Origin: Clusia tigrina | Lineage: Eukaryota > Arthropoda > Insecta > Diptera > Clusiidae | Assembly (NCBI GenBank): GCA_920105625.2 | Contig: OV050032.1 | Span: forward strand, 114,746,542-114,810,541 | DNA length: 64,000 nucleotides | Reading direction: 5' to 3' | In this document: one piece after another, positions 13,562 to 24,563 of the stretch | Layout: the number at the start of each line of letters is the position of its first letter | How positions within the stretch are numbered: the stretch's first letter is position 1 | Position numbers and translations under genes: made by a program | Notes under the pieces: generated by a model | Told to the model about the DNA's origin: nothing | What the model saw: only the letters and a program-made list of their open reading frames with translations | The model's database searches: none

Positions 13562-16500
13562 TTTTATGACGCTCCAGTAAAAAGATACAAGCATTTGTAT
13601 GTTGCAAACTTTGATATGTGTAGGACGTACCGTATAGAAGTTAGGGCCATTTGAAGTTTTATCAGTGTTTGATTTGGGACTCAAATGTAGCATAGCTTTT
13701 AGCGATGGCCTAAATTGACCAGAGGCTCGAGTACTTTATTGTTACAAAATTTCAAGGTTTTATGACGCGCCAGTAAAAAGTTACAAGCATTTGTATGTTG
13801 TAAACTTTGATAGGTGTAGGACGTACCGTAAAGAAGTTAGGGGCGTTTGAAGTTTTATCAGTGTTTGATTTGGGACTCTAGGGTAGCATAGTTTTGAGCG
13901 ATAGCTTAAATTGACAAGAGGCTCGAGTACTTTATTGTTACAAAATTTCAAGGTTTTATGACGCTCCAGTAAAAAGTTACAAGCATTTGTATGTTGCAAA
14001 CTTTGATATGTGTAGGACGTACCGTAAAGAAGTTAGGGGCGTTTGAAGTTTTATCAGTGTTTGATTTGGGACTCAAGGGTAGCATAGCTTTGAGCGATAG
14101 CTTAAATTGACAAGAGGCTCGGGTACTTCATTGTTACAAAATTTCAAGGTTTTATGACGCTCCAGTAAAAAGTTACAAGCATTTGTATGTTGCAAACTTT
14201 GATAGGTGTAGGACGTACTGTATAGAAGTTAGGGCCATTTGAAGTTTTATCAGTGTTTGATTTGGGACTCAAGGGTAGCATAGCTTTGAGCGATAGCTTA
14301 AATTGACAAGAGGCTCGGGTACTTCATTGTTACAAAATTTCAAGGTTTTATTACGCTCCAGTAAAAAGATACAAGCATTTGTATGTTGCAAACTTTGATA
14401 AGTGTAGGACGTACCGTATAGAAGTTAGGACCATTTGTAGTTTAATCAGTGTTTGATTTGGGACTCAAGGTTAGCATAGCTTTGAGCGATGGCCTAAATT
14501 GACAAGAGGCTCGAGTACTTTATTGTTACAAAATTTCAAGGTTTTATAACGCTCCAGTAAAAAGTTACAAGCATTTGAATGTTGCCAACTTTGATAGGTG
14601 TAGGACGTACCGTATAGAAGTTAGGGGCGTTTGAAGTTTTATCAGTGTTTGATTTGGGACTCAAGCGTAGCATAGCTTTGAGCGATAACTTAAATTGACA
14701 AAAGGCTCGGGTACTTTATTGTTACAAAATTTCAAGGTTTTATGACGCTCCAGTAAAAAGTTACAAGCATTTGTATGTTGCAAACTTTGATATGTGTAGG
14801 ACGTACCGTAAAGAAGTTAGGGGCGTTTGAAGTTTTATCAGTGTTTGATTTGGGACTCAAGGGTAGCATAGCTTTGAGCGATAGCTTAAATTGACAAGAG
14901 GCTCGAGTATTTTATTGTTACAAAATTTCAAGGTTTTATGACGCTCCAGTAAAAAGTTACAAGCATTTGTATGTTGCAAACTTTGATAGGTATAGGACGT
15001 ACCGTAATGAAGTTAGTGGCGTTTGAAGTTTTATCAGTGTTTGATTTGGGACTCTAGGGTAGCATAGTTTTGAGCGATAGCTTAAATTGACAAGAGGCTC
15101 GAGTACTTTATTGTTACAAAATTTCAAGGTTTTATGACGCTCCAGTAAAAAGATACAAGCATTTGTATGTTGCAAACTTTGATAGGTGTAGGACATACCG
15201 TATAGAAGTGAGGGCCATTTGAAGTTTTATCAGTGTTTGATTTGGGACTCAAGGGTAGCATAGCTTTGTGCGATAGCTTAAATTGACAAGAGGCTCGGGT
15301 ACTTTATTGTTAAAAATTTCAAGGTTTTATGACGCTCCAGTAAAAAGTTACAAGCATTTGTATGTTGCAAACTTGGATATGTGTCGGACGGACCGTAAAG
15401 AAGTTAGGGGCGTTTGAAGTTTTATCAGTGTTTGATTTGGGACTCAAGGGAAGCATAGTTTTGAGCGATAGCTTAAATTGACAAGAGGCTCGAGTACTTT
15501 ATTGTTACAAAATTTCAAGGTTTTATGACGCTCCAGTAAAAAGTTACAAGCATTTGTATGTTGCAAACTTTGATAGGTATAGGACGTACCGTAAAGAAGT
15601 TAAGGGCGTTTGAAGTTTTATCAGTGTTTGATTTGGGACTCAAGGGTAGCATAGCTTTGAGCGATAGCTTAAATTGACAAGAGGCTCGGGTACTTCACTG
15701 TTACAAAATTTCAAGGTTTTATGACGCTCCAGTAAAAAGTTACAAGCATTTGTATGTTGCAAACTTTGATATGTATAGGACGTACCGTAAAGAAGTTAGG
15801 GGCGTTTGAAGTTTTATCAGTGTTTGGTTTGGGACTCAAGGGTAGCATAGCTTTGAGCGATAGCTTAAATTGACAAGAGGCTCGACTGCTTCATTGTTAC
15901 AAAATTTCAAGGTTTTATGACGCTCCAGTAAAAAGTTACAAGCATTTGTATGTTGCAAAATTTGATAGGTGTAGGACGTACCGTAAAGAAGTTAGGGGCG
16001 TTTGAAGTTTTATCAGTGTTTGATTTGGGACTCTAGGGTAGCATAGTTTTGAGCGATAGCTTAAATTGACAAGAGGCTCGAGTACGTTATTGTTACAAAA
16101 TTTCAAGGTTTTATGACGCGCCAGTAAAAAGTTACAAGCATTTGTATGTTGTAAACTTTGATAGGTATAGGACGTACCGTAAAGAAGTTAGGGGCGTTTG
16201 AAGTTTTATCAGTGTTTGATTTGGGACTCTAGGGTAGCATAGTTTTGAGCGATAGCTTAAATTGACAAGAGGCTCGAGTACTTTATTGTTACAAAATTTC
16301 AAGGTTTTATGACGCTCCAGTAAAAAGTTACAAGCATTTGAATGTTGCCAACTTTGATAGGTATAGGACGTACCGGATTGAAGTTAGGGGCGTTTGAAGT
16401 TTTATCAGTGTTTGATTTGGGACTCAATGGTAGCATAGCTCTGAGCGATAACTTAAATTGACAAGAGGCTCGGGTACTTTATTGTTACAAAATTTCAAGG

Positions 16501-17639
16501 TGTTATGACGCTCCAGTAAAAAGTTACAAGCATTTGTATGTTGCAAACTTTGATATGTGTAGGACGTACCGTAAAGAAGTTAGGGGCGTTTGAAGTTTTA
16601 TCAGTGTTTGATTTGGGACTCAAGCGTAGCATAGCTTTGAGCGATAGCTTAAATTGACAAGAGGCTCGGGTACTTCACTGTTACAAAATTTCAAGGTTTT
16701 ATGACGCTCCAGTAAAAAGTTACAAGCATTTGTATGTTGCAAACTTTGATATGTGTAGGACGTACCGTAAAGAAGTTAGGGGCGTTTGAAGTTTTATCAG
16801 TGTTTGGTTTGGGACTCACGGGTAGCATAGCTTTGAGCGATAGCTTAAATTGACAAGAGGCTCGAGACCTTTATTGTTACAAAATTTCAAGGTTTTATGA
16901 TGCTCCAGTAAAAAGATACAAGCATTTGTATGTTGCAAACTTTGATAGGTGTAGGATGTACCGTATAGAAAGTTAGGGCCATTTGAAGTTTTATCAGTGT
17001 TTGATTTGGGACTCTAGGGTAGCATAGCTTTGAGCGATGGCTTAAATTGACAAGAGGCTCGAGTACTTTATTGTTACAAAATTTCAAGGTTTTATGACGC
17101 TCCAGTAAAAAGTTACAAGCATTTGAATGTTGCAAACTTTGATAGGTATAGGACGTACCGTAAAGAAGTTAAGGGCGTTTGAAGTTTTATCAGTGTTTGA
17201 TTTGGGACTCAAGGGTAGCATAGCTTTGAGCGATAGCTTAAATTGACAAGAGGCTCGGGTACTTCACTGTTACAAAATTTCAAGGTTTTATGACGCCCCA
17301 GTAAAAAGTTACAAGCATTTGTATGTTGCAAACTTTGATATGTGTAGGACGTACCGTAAAGAAGTTAGGGGCGTTTGAAGTTTTATCAGTGTTTGGTTTG
17401 GGACTCAAGGGTAGCATAGCTTTGAGCGATAGCTTAAATTGACAAGAGGCTCGAGTACTTCATTGGTACAAAATTTCAAGGTTTTATGACGCTCCAGTAA
17501 ATAGTTACAAGCATTTGTATGTTGCAAACTTTGATAGGTGTAGGACGTACCGTAAAGAAGTTAGGGGCGTTTGAAGTTTTATCAGTGTTTGATTTGGGAC
17601 TCTAGGGTAGCATAGTTTTGAGCGATAGCTTAAATTGAC
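13562..17639 (-). repeat. Heterogeneous satellite segment
   Basis: About 21 monomers with mixed markers: gactctagggtagcatagttttgag monomers alternating with acttcactgttac and gtttggtttggg monomers. The pieces at 12.6-13.1 kb and 16.3-16.9 kb share the accgga, acttcactg and gtttggtttgg order, which suggests an older, eroded higher-order copy. Local 1-bp indels occur, such as gttaaaaatttc near 15,310 and tagaaagttagg near 16,965. There are no genes. Confidence 0.75.
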
Positions 17640-18495
17640 AAGAGGCTCGAGTACTTTATTGTTACAAAATTTAAAGGTGTTATGACGCGGCAGTAAAAAG
17701 TTACAAGCATTTGTATGTTGTAAACTTTGATAGGTGTAGGACGTACCGTAAAGAAGTTAGGGGCGTTTGAAGTTTTATCAGTGTTTGATTTGGGACTCTA
17801 GGGTAGCATAGTTTTGAGCGATAGCTTAAATTGACAAGAGGCTCGAGTACTTTATTGTTACAAAATTTCAAGGTTTTATGACGCTCCAGTAAAAAGATAC
17901 AAGCATTTGTATGTTGCAAACTTTGATAGGTGTAGGACATACCGTATAGAAGTTAGGGCCATTTGAAGTTTTATCAGTGTTTGATTTGGGACTCAAGGGT
18001 AGCATAGCTTTGAGCGATAGCTTAAATTGACAAGAAGCTCGGGTACTTCATTGTTACAAAATTTCAAGGTTTTATGACGCTCCAGTAAAAAGATACAAGC
18101 ATTTGTATGTTGCAAACTTTGATATGTGTAGGACGTACCGTATAGAAGTTAGGGCCATTTGAAGTTTTATCAGTGTTTGATTTGGGACTCAAATGTAGCA
18201 TAGCTTTTAGCGATGGCCTAAATTGACCAGAGGCTCGAGTACTTTATTATTACAAAATTTCAAGGTTTTATGACGCTCCAGTAAATAGTTACAGTCATTT
18301 GAATGTTGCAAACTTTGATAGGTGTAGGACGTACCGTATAGAAGTTAGGGCCATTTGAAGTTTTAACAGTGTTTGATTTGGGACTCTAGGGTAGCATAGC
18401 TTTGAGCAATAGCTTAAATTGACAAGAGGCTCGAGATCTTTATTGTTACAAAATTTCAAGGTTTTATGACGCTCCAGTAAAAAGTTACAAGAATT
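17640..18495 (-). repeat. 4- to 5-monomer block duplicated at about 21,165-22,020
   Basis: The offset is 3,527 bp, falling to 3,525 bp after a 2-base difference. Shared markers are tttaaaggt, gttgtaaactttg, actcaaatgtagc (actgaaatgtagc in the copy), gtaaatagttacagtc and gagatcttta. The copy has a local deletion, tcagtgtgatttggg near 21,698, which marks it as the altered version at that site. Confidence 0.8.
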
Positions 18496-19494
18496 TGTAT
18501 GTTGCAAACTTTGATAGGTGTAGGACGTACCGTAAAAAAGTTAGGGGCGTTTGAAGTTTTATTAGTGTTTGATTTGGGACTCAAGGGTAGCATAGCTTTG
18601 AGCGATGGCTTAAATTGACAAGAGGCTCGGGTACTTCATTGTTACAAAATTTCAAGGTTTTATGAGGCTCCAGTAAAAAGGTACAAGCATTTGTATGTTG
18701 CAAACTTTGATAGGTGTAGGACGTACCGTATAGAAGTTAGGGCCAATTAAAATTTTATCAGTGTTTGATTTGGGACTCTAGGGTAGCATAGCTTTGAGCG
18801 ATGGCTTAAATTGACAAGAGGCTCGAGTACTTTATTTTTACAAAATTTCAAGGTTTTATGACGCTCCAGTAAAAAGTTACAAGCATTTGAATGTTGCAAA
18901 CTTTGATAGGTGTAGGACGTACCGTAAAGAAGTTAGGGGCGTTTGAAATTTTATCAGTGTTTGATTTGGGACTCAAGCGTAGCATAGCTTTGAGCGATAA
19001 CTTAAATTGACAAGAGGCTCGAGTACTTTATTGTTACAAAATTTCAAGGTTTTATGACGCTCCAGTAAAAAGATACAAGCATTTGTATGTTGCAAACTTT
19101 CATAGGTGTAGGACGTACCGTCTAGAAGTTAGGGGCGTTTGAAGTTTTATCAGTGTTTGATTTGGGACTCTAGGGTAGCATAGCTTTGAGCGATGGCTTA
19201 AATTGACAAGAGGCTCGTGTACTTTATAGTTACAAAATTTCAAGGTTTTATGACGCTCCAGTAAAAAGTTACAAGCATTTGTATGTTGCAAACTTTGATA
19301 TGTGTAGGACGTACCGTAAAAAAGTTAGAGCCATTTGAAGTTTTATCAGTGTTTGATTTGGAACTCAAGGGTAGCATAGCTTTGAGCGATGGCCTAAATT
19401 AACAAAAGGCTCGAGTACTTTATTGTTACAAAATTTCAAGGTTTTATGACGCTCCAGTAAAAAGTTACAATCATTTGAATGTTGCAAACTTTGA

Positions 19495-21140
19495 TAGGTG
19501 TAGGACGTACCGTAAAGAAGTTAGGGGCGTTTGAAGTTTTATCAGTGTTTGATTTGGGACTCTAGGTAGCATAGCTTTGAGCGATACCTTAAATTGACAA
19601 GAGGCTCGAGTACTTCATTGTAACAAAATTTCAAGGTTTTATGATGCTCCAGTAAAAAGATACAAGCATTTATATGTTGCAAACTTTAATAGGTGTAGGA
19701 TGTACCGTATAGAAGTTAGGGCCATTTGAAGTTTTATCAGTGTTTGATTTGGGACTCAAGGGTAGCATAGCTTTGAGCGATGGCTTAAATTGACAAGAGG
19801 CTCGAGATCTTTATTGTTACAAAATTTCAAGGTTTTAGGACGCTCCAGTAAAAAGTTACAAGAATTTGTATGTTGCAAACTTTGATAGGTGTAGGACGTA
19901 CCGTAAAGAAGTTAGGGGCGTTTGAAGTTTTATCAGTGTTTGATTTGGGACTCAAGGGTAGCATAGCTTTGAGCGATGGCTTAAATTGACAAGAGGCTCG
20001 GGTACTTCATTGTTACAAAATTTCAAGGTTTTATGAGGCTCCAGTAAAAAGTTACAAGCATTTGTATGTTGCAAACTTTGATAGGTGTAGGACGTACCGT
20101 ATAGAAGTTAGGGCCAATTGAAGTTTTATCAGTGTTTGATTTGGGACTCTAGGGTAGCATAGCTTTGAGCGATGGCTTAAATTGACAAGAGGCTCGAGTA
20201 CTTTATTTTTACAAAATTTCAAGGTTTTATGACGCTCCAGTAAAAAGTTACAAGCATTTGAATGTTGCAAACTTTGATAGGTGTAGGACGTACCGTAAAG
20301 AAGTTAGGGGCGTTTGAAATTTTATCAGTGTTTGATTTGGGACTCAAGCTTAGCATAGCTTTCAGCGATAGCTTAAATTGACAAGAGGCTCGAGTACTTT
20401 ATTGTTACAAAATTTCAAGGTTTTATGACGCTCCAGTAAAAAGATACAAGCATTTGTATGTTGCAAACTTTGATAGGTGTAGGACGTACCGTATAGAAGT
20501 TAGGGGCGTTTGAATTTTTATCAGTGTTTGATTTGGGACTCTAGGGTAGCATAGCTTTGAGCGATGGCTTAAATTGACAAGAGGCTCGAGTACTTGATTG
20601 TTACAAAATTTCAAGGTTTTATGACGCTCCAGTAAAAAGTTACAAGCATTTGAATGTTGCAAATTTTGATAGGTGTAGGACGTACCGTATAGAAGTTAGG
20701 GGCGTTTGAAGTTTTATCAGTGTTTGATTTGGGACTCTAGGGTAGCATAGCTTTGAGCGATGGCTTAAATTGACAAGAGGCTCGAGTACTTTATTGTTAC
20801 AAAATTTCAAGGTTTTATGACGCTGCAGTAAAAAGTTACAAGCATTTGTATGTTGCAAACTTTGATATGTGTAGGACGTACCGTAAAAAAGTTAGAGCCA
20901 TTTGAAATTTTATCAGTGTTTGATTTGGAACTCAAGGGTAGCATAGCTTTGAGCGATGGCCTAAATTGACAAAAGGCTCGAGTACTTTATTGTTACAAAA
21001 TTTCAAGGTTTTATGACGCTCCAGCAAAAAGTTACAATCATTTGAATGTTGCAAACTTTGATAGGTGTAGGACGTACCGTATAGAAGTTAGGGCCATTTG
21101 AAGTTTTATCAGTGTTTGATTTGGGACTCTAGGGTAGCAT
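19495..21140 (-). repeat. 13-monomer-offset block, copy 1
   Basis: It matches about 22,040-23,685 at 2,545 bp (13 monomers minus 3). Markers in order are gactctaggtagc with gataccttaaatt, the ttttatgatgctcc monomer, ttttatgaggctcc, tttatttttacaaaat, gtacttgattg and gttagagccatttg. The tatgaggctcc marker also occurs at 18,661, one 7-monomer step (1,371 bp) upstream of 20,032, so this region was amplified more than once. Confidence 0.82.
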
Positions 21141-22039
21141 AGTTTTGAGCGATAGCTTAAATTGACAAGACGCTCGAGTACTTTATTGTTACAAAATTTA
21201 AAGGTTTTATGACGCGCCAGTAAAAAGTTACAAGCATTTGTATGTTGTAAACTTTGATAGGTGTAGGACGTACCGTAAAGAAGTTAGGGGCGTTTGAAGT
21301 TTTATCAGTGTTTGATTTGGGACTCTAGGGTAGCATAGTTTTGAGCGATAGCTTAAATTGACAAGAGGCTCGAGTACTTTATTGTTACAAAATTTCAAGG
21401 TTTTATGACGCTCCAGTAAAAAGATACAAGCATTTGTATGTTGCAAACTTTGATAGGTGTAGGACATACCGTATAGAAGTTAGGGCCATTTGAAGTTTTA
21501 TCAGTGTTTGTTTTGGGACTCAAGGGTAGCATAGCTTTGAGCGATAGCTTAAATTGACAAGAAGCTCGGGTACTTCATTGTTACAAAATTTCAAGGTTTT
21601 ATGACGCTCCAGTAAAAAGATACAAGCATTTGTATGTTGCAAACTTTGATATGTGTAGGACGTACCGTATAGAAGTTAGGGCCATTTGAAGTTTTATCAG
21701 TGTGATTTGGGACTGAAATGTAGCATAGCTTTTAGCGATGGCCTAAATTGATCAGAGGCTCGAGTACTTTATTGTTACAAAATTTCAAGGTTTTATGACG
21801 CTCCAGTAAATAGTTACAGTCATTTGAATGTTGCAAACTTTGATAGGTGTAGGACGTACCGTATAGAAGTTAGGGCCATTTGAAGTTTTATCAGTGTTTG
21901 ATTTGGGACTCTAGGGTAGCATAGCTTTGAGCAATAGCTTAAATTGACAAGAGGCTCGAGATCTTTATTGTTACAAAATTTCAAGGTTTTATGACGCTCC
22001 AGTAAAAAGTTACAAGCATTTGTATGTTGCAAACTTTTA

Positions 22040-23685
22040 TATGTGTAGGACGTACCGTAAAGAAGTTAGGGGCGTTTGAAGTTTTATCAGTGTTTGATTT
22101 GGGACTCTAGGTAGCATAGCTTTGAGCGATACCTTAAATTGACAAGAGGCTCGAGTACTTCATTGTTACAAAATTTCAAGGTTTTATGATGCTCCAGTAA
22201 AAAGATACAAGCATTTATATGTTGCAAACATTGATAGGTGTAGGATGTACCGTATAGAAGTTAGGGCCATTTGGAGTTTTATCAGTGTTTGATTTGGGAC
22301 TCAAGGGTAGCATAGCTTTGAGCGATGGCTTAAATTGACAAGAGGCTCGAGATCTTTATTGTTAGAAAATTTCAAGGTTTTAGGACGCTCCAGTAAAAAG
22401 TTACAAGAATTTGTATGTTGCAAACTTTGATAGGTGTAGGACGTACCGTAAAGAAATTAGGGGCGTTTGAAATTTTATCAGTGTTTGATTTGGGACTCAA
22501 GGGTAGCATAGCTTTGAGCGATGGCTTAAATTGACAAGAGGCTCGGGTACTTCATTGTTACAAAATTTCAAGGTTTTATGAGGCTCCAGTAAAAAGTTAC
22601 AAGAATTTGTATGTTGCAAACTTTGATAGGTGTAGGACGTACCGTATAGAAGTTAGGGCCAATTGAAGTTTTATCAGTGTTTGATTTGGGACTCTAGGGT
22701 AGCATAGCTTTGAGCGATGGCTTAAATTGACAAGAGGCTCGAGTACTTTATTTTTACAAAATTTCAGGGTTTTATGACGCTCCAGTAAAAAGTTACAAGC
22801 ATTTGAATGTTGCAAACTTTGATAGGTGTAGGACGTACCGTAAAGAAGTTAGGGGCGTTTGAAATTTTATCAGTGTTTGATTTGGGACTCAAGCGTAGCA
22901 TAGCTTTGAGCGATTGCTTAAATTGACAAGAGGCTCGAGTACTTTATTGTTACAAAATTTCAAGGTTTTATGACGCTCCAGTAAAAAGATACAAGCATTT
23001 GTATGTTGCAAACTTTGATAGGTGTAGGACGTACCGTATAGAAGTTAGGGGCGTTTGAATTTTTATCAGTGTTTGATTTGGGACTCTAGGGTAGCATAGC
23101 TTTGAGCGATGGCTTAAATTGACAAGAGGCTCGAGTACTTGATTGTTACAAAATTTCAAGGTTTTATGACGCTCCAGTAAAATGTTACAAGCATTTGAAT
23201 GTTGCAAACTTTGATAGGTGTAGGACGTACCGTATAGAAGTTAGGGGCGTTTGAAGTTTTATCAGTGTTTGATTTGGGACTCTAGGGTAGCATAGCTTTG
23301 AGCGATGGCTTAAATTGACAAGAGGCTCGAGTACTTTATTGTTACAAAATTTCAAGGTTTTATGACGCTCCAGTAAAAAGTTACAAGCATTTGTATGTTG
23401 CAAACTTTGATATGTGTAGGACGTACCGTAAAAAAGTTAGAGCCATTTGAAGTTTTATCAGTGTTTGATTTGGAACTCAAGGGTAGCATAGCTTTGAGCG
23501 ATGGCCTAAATTGACAAAAGGCTCGAGTACTTTATTGTTACAAAGTTTCAAGGTTTTATGACGCTCCAGTAAAAAGTTACAATCATTTGAATGTTGCAAA
23601 CTTTGATAGGTGTAGGACGTACCGTATAGAAGTTAGGGCCATTTGAAGTTTTATCAGTGTTTGATTTGGGACTCTAGGGTAGCAT
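22040..23685 (-). repeat. 13-monomer-offset block, copy 2
   Basis: This is the second copy of the 19.5-21.1 kb block with the same marker order and a few private changes, such as ttagaaaattt near 22,363 and ttcagggtttt near 22,764. It ends abruptly at about 23,690, where the sequence changes to a different subfamily. Confidence 0.82.
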
Positions 23686-23689
23686 AGCT

Positions 23690-23955
23690 TTGAGCGATAG
23701 CTTAAATTGAAACGAGGCTCGAGTACTTTATTGTTACAAAACTTCAAGGTTTTATGACGCTCCAGTAAAAAGTTACAAGCATTTGTATGTTGCAAACTTT
23801 GATAGGTGTAGGACGTTCCGTAAAGAAGTTAGGGCCATTTGAAATTTTATCAGTGTTTGATTTGGGACTCAAAGGTAGCATAGCTTTGAGCGATGGCTTA
23901 AATTGACAAGAGGCTCGAGTACTTTATTGTCACAAAATTTCAAGGTTTTATGACG
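23690..23955 (-). repeat. Fragment of the 15-monomer unit next to the gap
   Basis: The last 1.4 monomers before the gap carry attgaaacgagg and ttattgtcacaaaattt, markers otherwise found at 757-1,000, 3,696-3,940 and 10,185-10,425. Private changes are gacgttccg and actcaaaggtagc. The fragment is cut by the N block. Confidence 0.8.
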
Positions 23956-24155
23956 NNNNNNNNNNNNNNNNNNNNNNNNNNNNNNNNNNNNNNNNNNNNN
24001 NNNNNNNNNNNNNNNNNNNNNNNNNNNNNNNNNNNNNNNNNNNNNNNNNNNNNNNNNNNNNNNNNNNNNNNNNNNNNNNNNNNNNNNNNNNNNNNNNNNN
24101 NNNNNNNNNNNNNNNNNNNNNNNNNNNNNNNNNNNNNNNNNNNNNNNNNNNNNNN
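23956..24155. other. Assembly gap of 200 N
   Basis: Exactly 200 unknown bases stand between the two oppositely oriented arms. A round 200 is a placeholder used by some Hi-C scaffolders, so the true distance is unknown. The left sequence stops inside a monomer at ttttatgacg and the right begins inside another at ctacacctatc. Open frames that run through the N block have no meaning. Confidence 0.98.
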
Positions 24156-24367
24156 CTACACCTATCAAAGTTGGCAACATTCAAATGCTTGTAACTTTTT
24201 ACTGGAGCGTCATAAAACCTTGAAATTTTGTAACAATAAAGTACTCGAGCCTCTTGTCAATTTGAGCTATCGCTCAAAACTATACTACCCTAGAGTACCA
24301 AATCAAACACTGATAAAACTTCAAACGCCCCTAACTTCTTTACGGTACGTCCTACACCTATCAAAGT

Positions 24368-24563
24368 TTGCAACATACAAATGCTTGTAACTTTTTACTG
24401 GAGCGTCATAAAACCTTGAAATTTTGTAACAATAAAGTACTCGAGCCTCTTGTCAATTTAAGCTATCGCTCAAAGCTATGCTACCCTAGAGTCCCCAATC
24501 AAACACTGATAAAACTTCAAACGCCCCTAACTTCTTTACGGTACGTCCTACACCTATCAAAGT
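24368..24563 (+). repeat. Reference satellite monomer (196 bp)
   Basis: A representative unit, counted from the ttgcaacatac landmark. It contains TTTTG (CAAAA on the other strand), a pentamer known to be common in plant satellites. ScaI (AGTACT, 24,436-24,441) and XhoI (CTCGAG, 24,440-24,445) sites overlap in it. A 6-bp direct repeat agctat lies at 24,461-24,466 and 24,474-24,479, 13 bp apart, and slippage between its copies explains a recurrent 13-bp deletion elsewhere. A consensus unit has about 74 G or C in 196 bases and six CpG sites. This copy carries one variant, gtccccaatc where gtcccaaatc is usual. Confidence 0.95.

Larger units (their letters stand above)
1..23955 (-). repeat. 196-bp satellite array, left arm (about 122 monomers, minus orientation)
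   Basis: The landmark gacgctccag recurs at 26, 222, 418 and 614 and so on, every 196 bp, and the same unit continues without interruption to the gap. Every monomer is the reverse complement of the right-arm monomer. Most differences between monomers are single substitutions, with a few 1-3 bp indels. I see no unique DNA, transposon or gene. Left-arm variants include an AGATCT site in gagatctttattg (for example near 2,540, 2,930, 9,020, 9,420, 18,443 and 21,960) and the form gaatgttgcaaac, neither of which I see in the right arm. The likely role is structural heterochromatin or a centromere. That role is inferred from the array form, not shown by the sequence. Confidence 0.98.

Noticed and set aside
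414..23795. Minus-strand open frames of 63-82 codons in the left arm
   Set aside because: They are one satellite frame repeated. They begin at TTG inside the monomer, all resemble one another because the DNA is tandem, and the 196-bp period closes the frame. I see no ribosome-binding, splice or promoter context.
23869..24390. Open frames running through the N block
   Set aside because: They are artefacts of translating unknown bases.
24368..24563. CENP-B box in the monomer
   Set aside because: No match to the ttcg....a..cggg pattern on either strand in the consensus or in the variants I examined.
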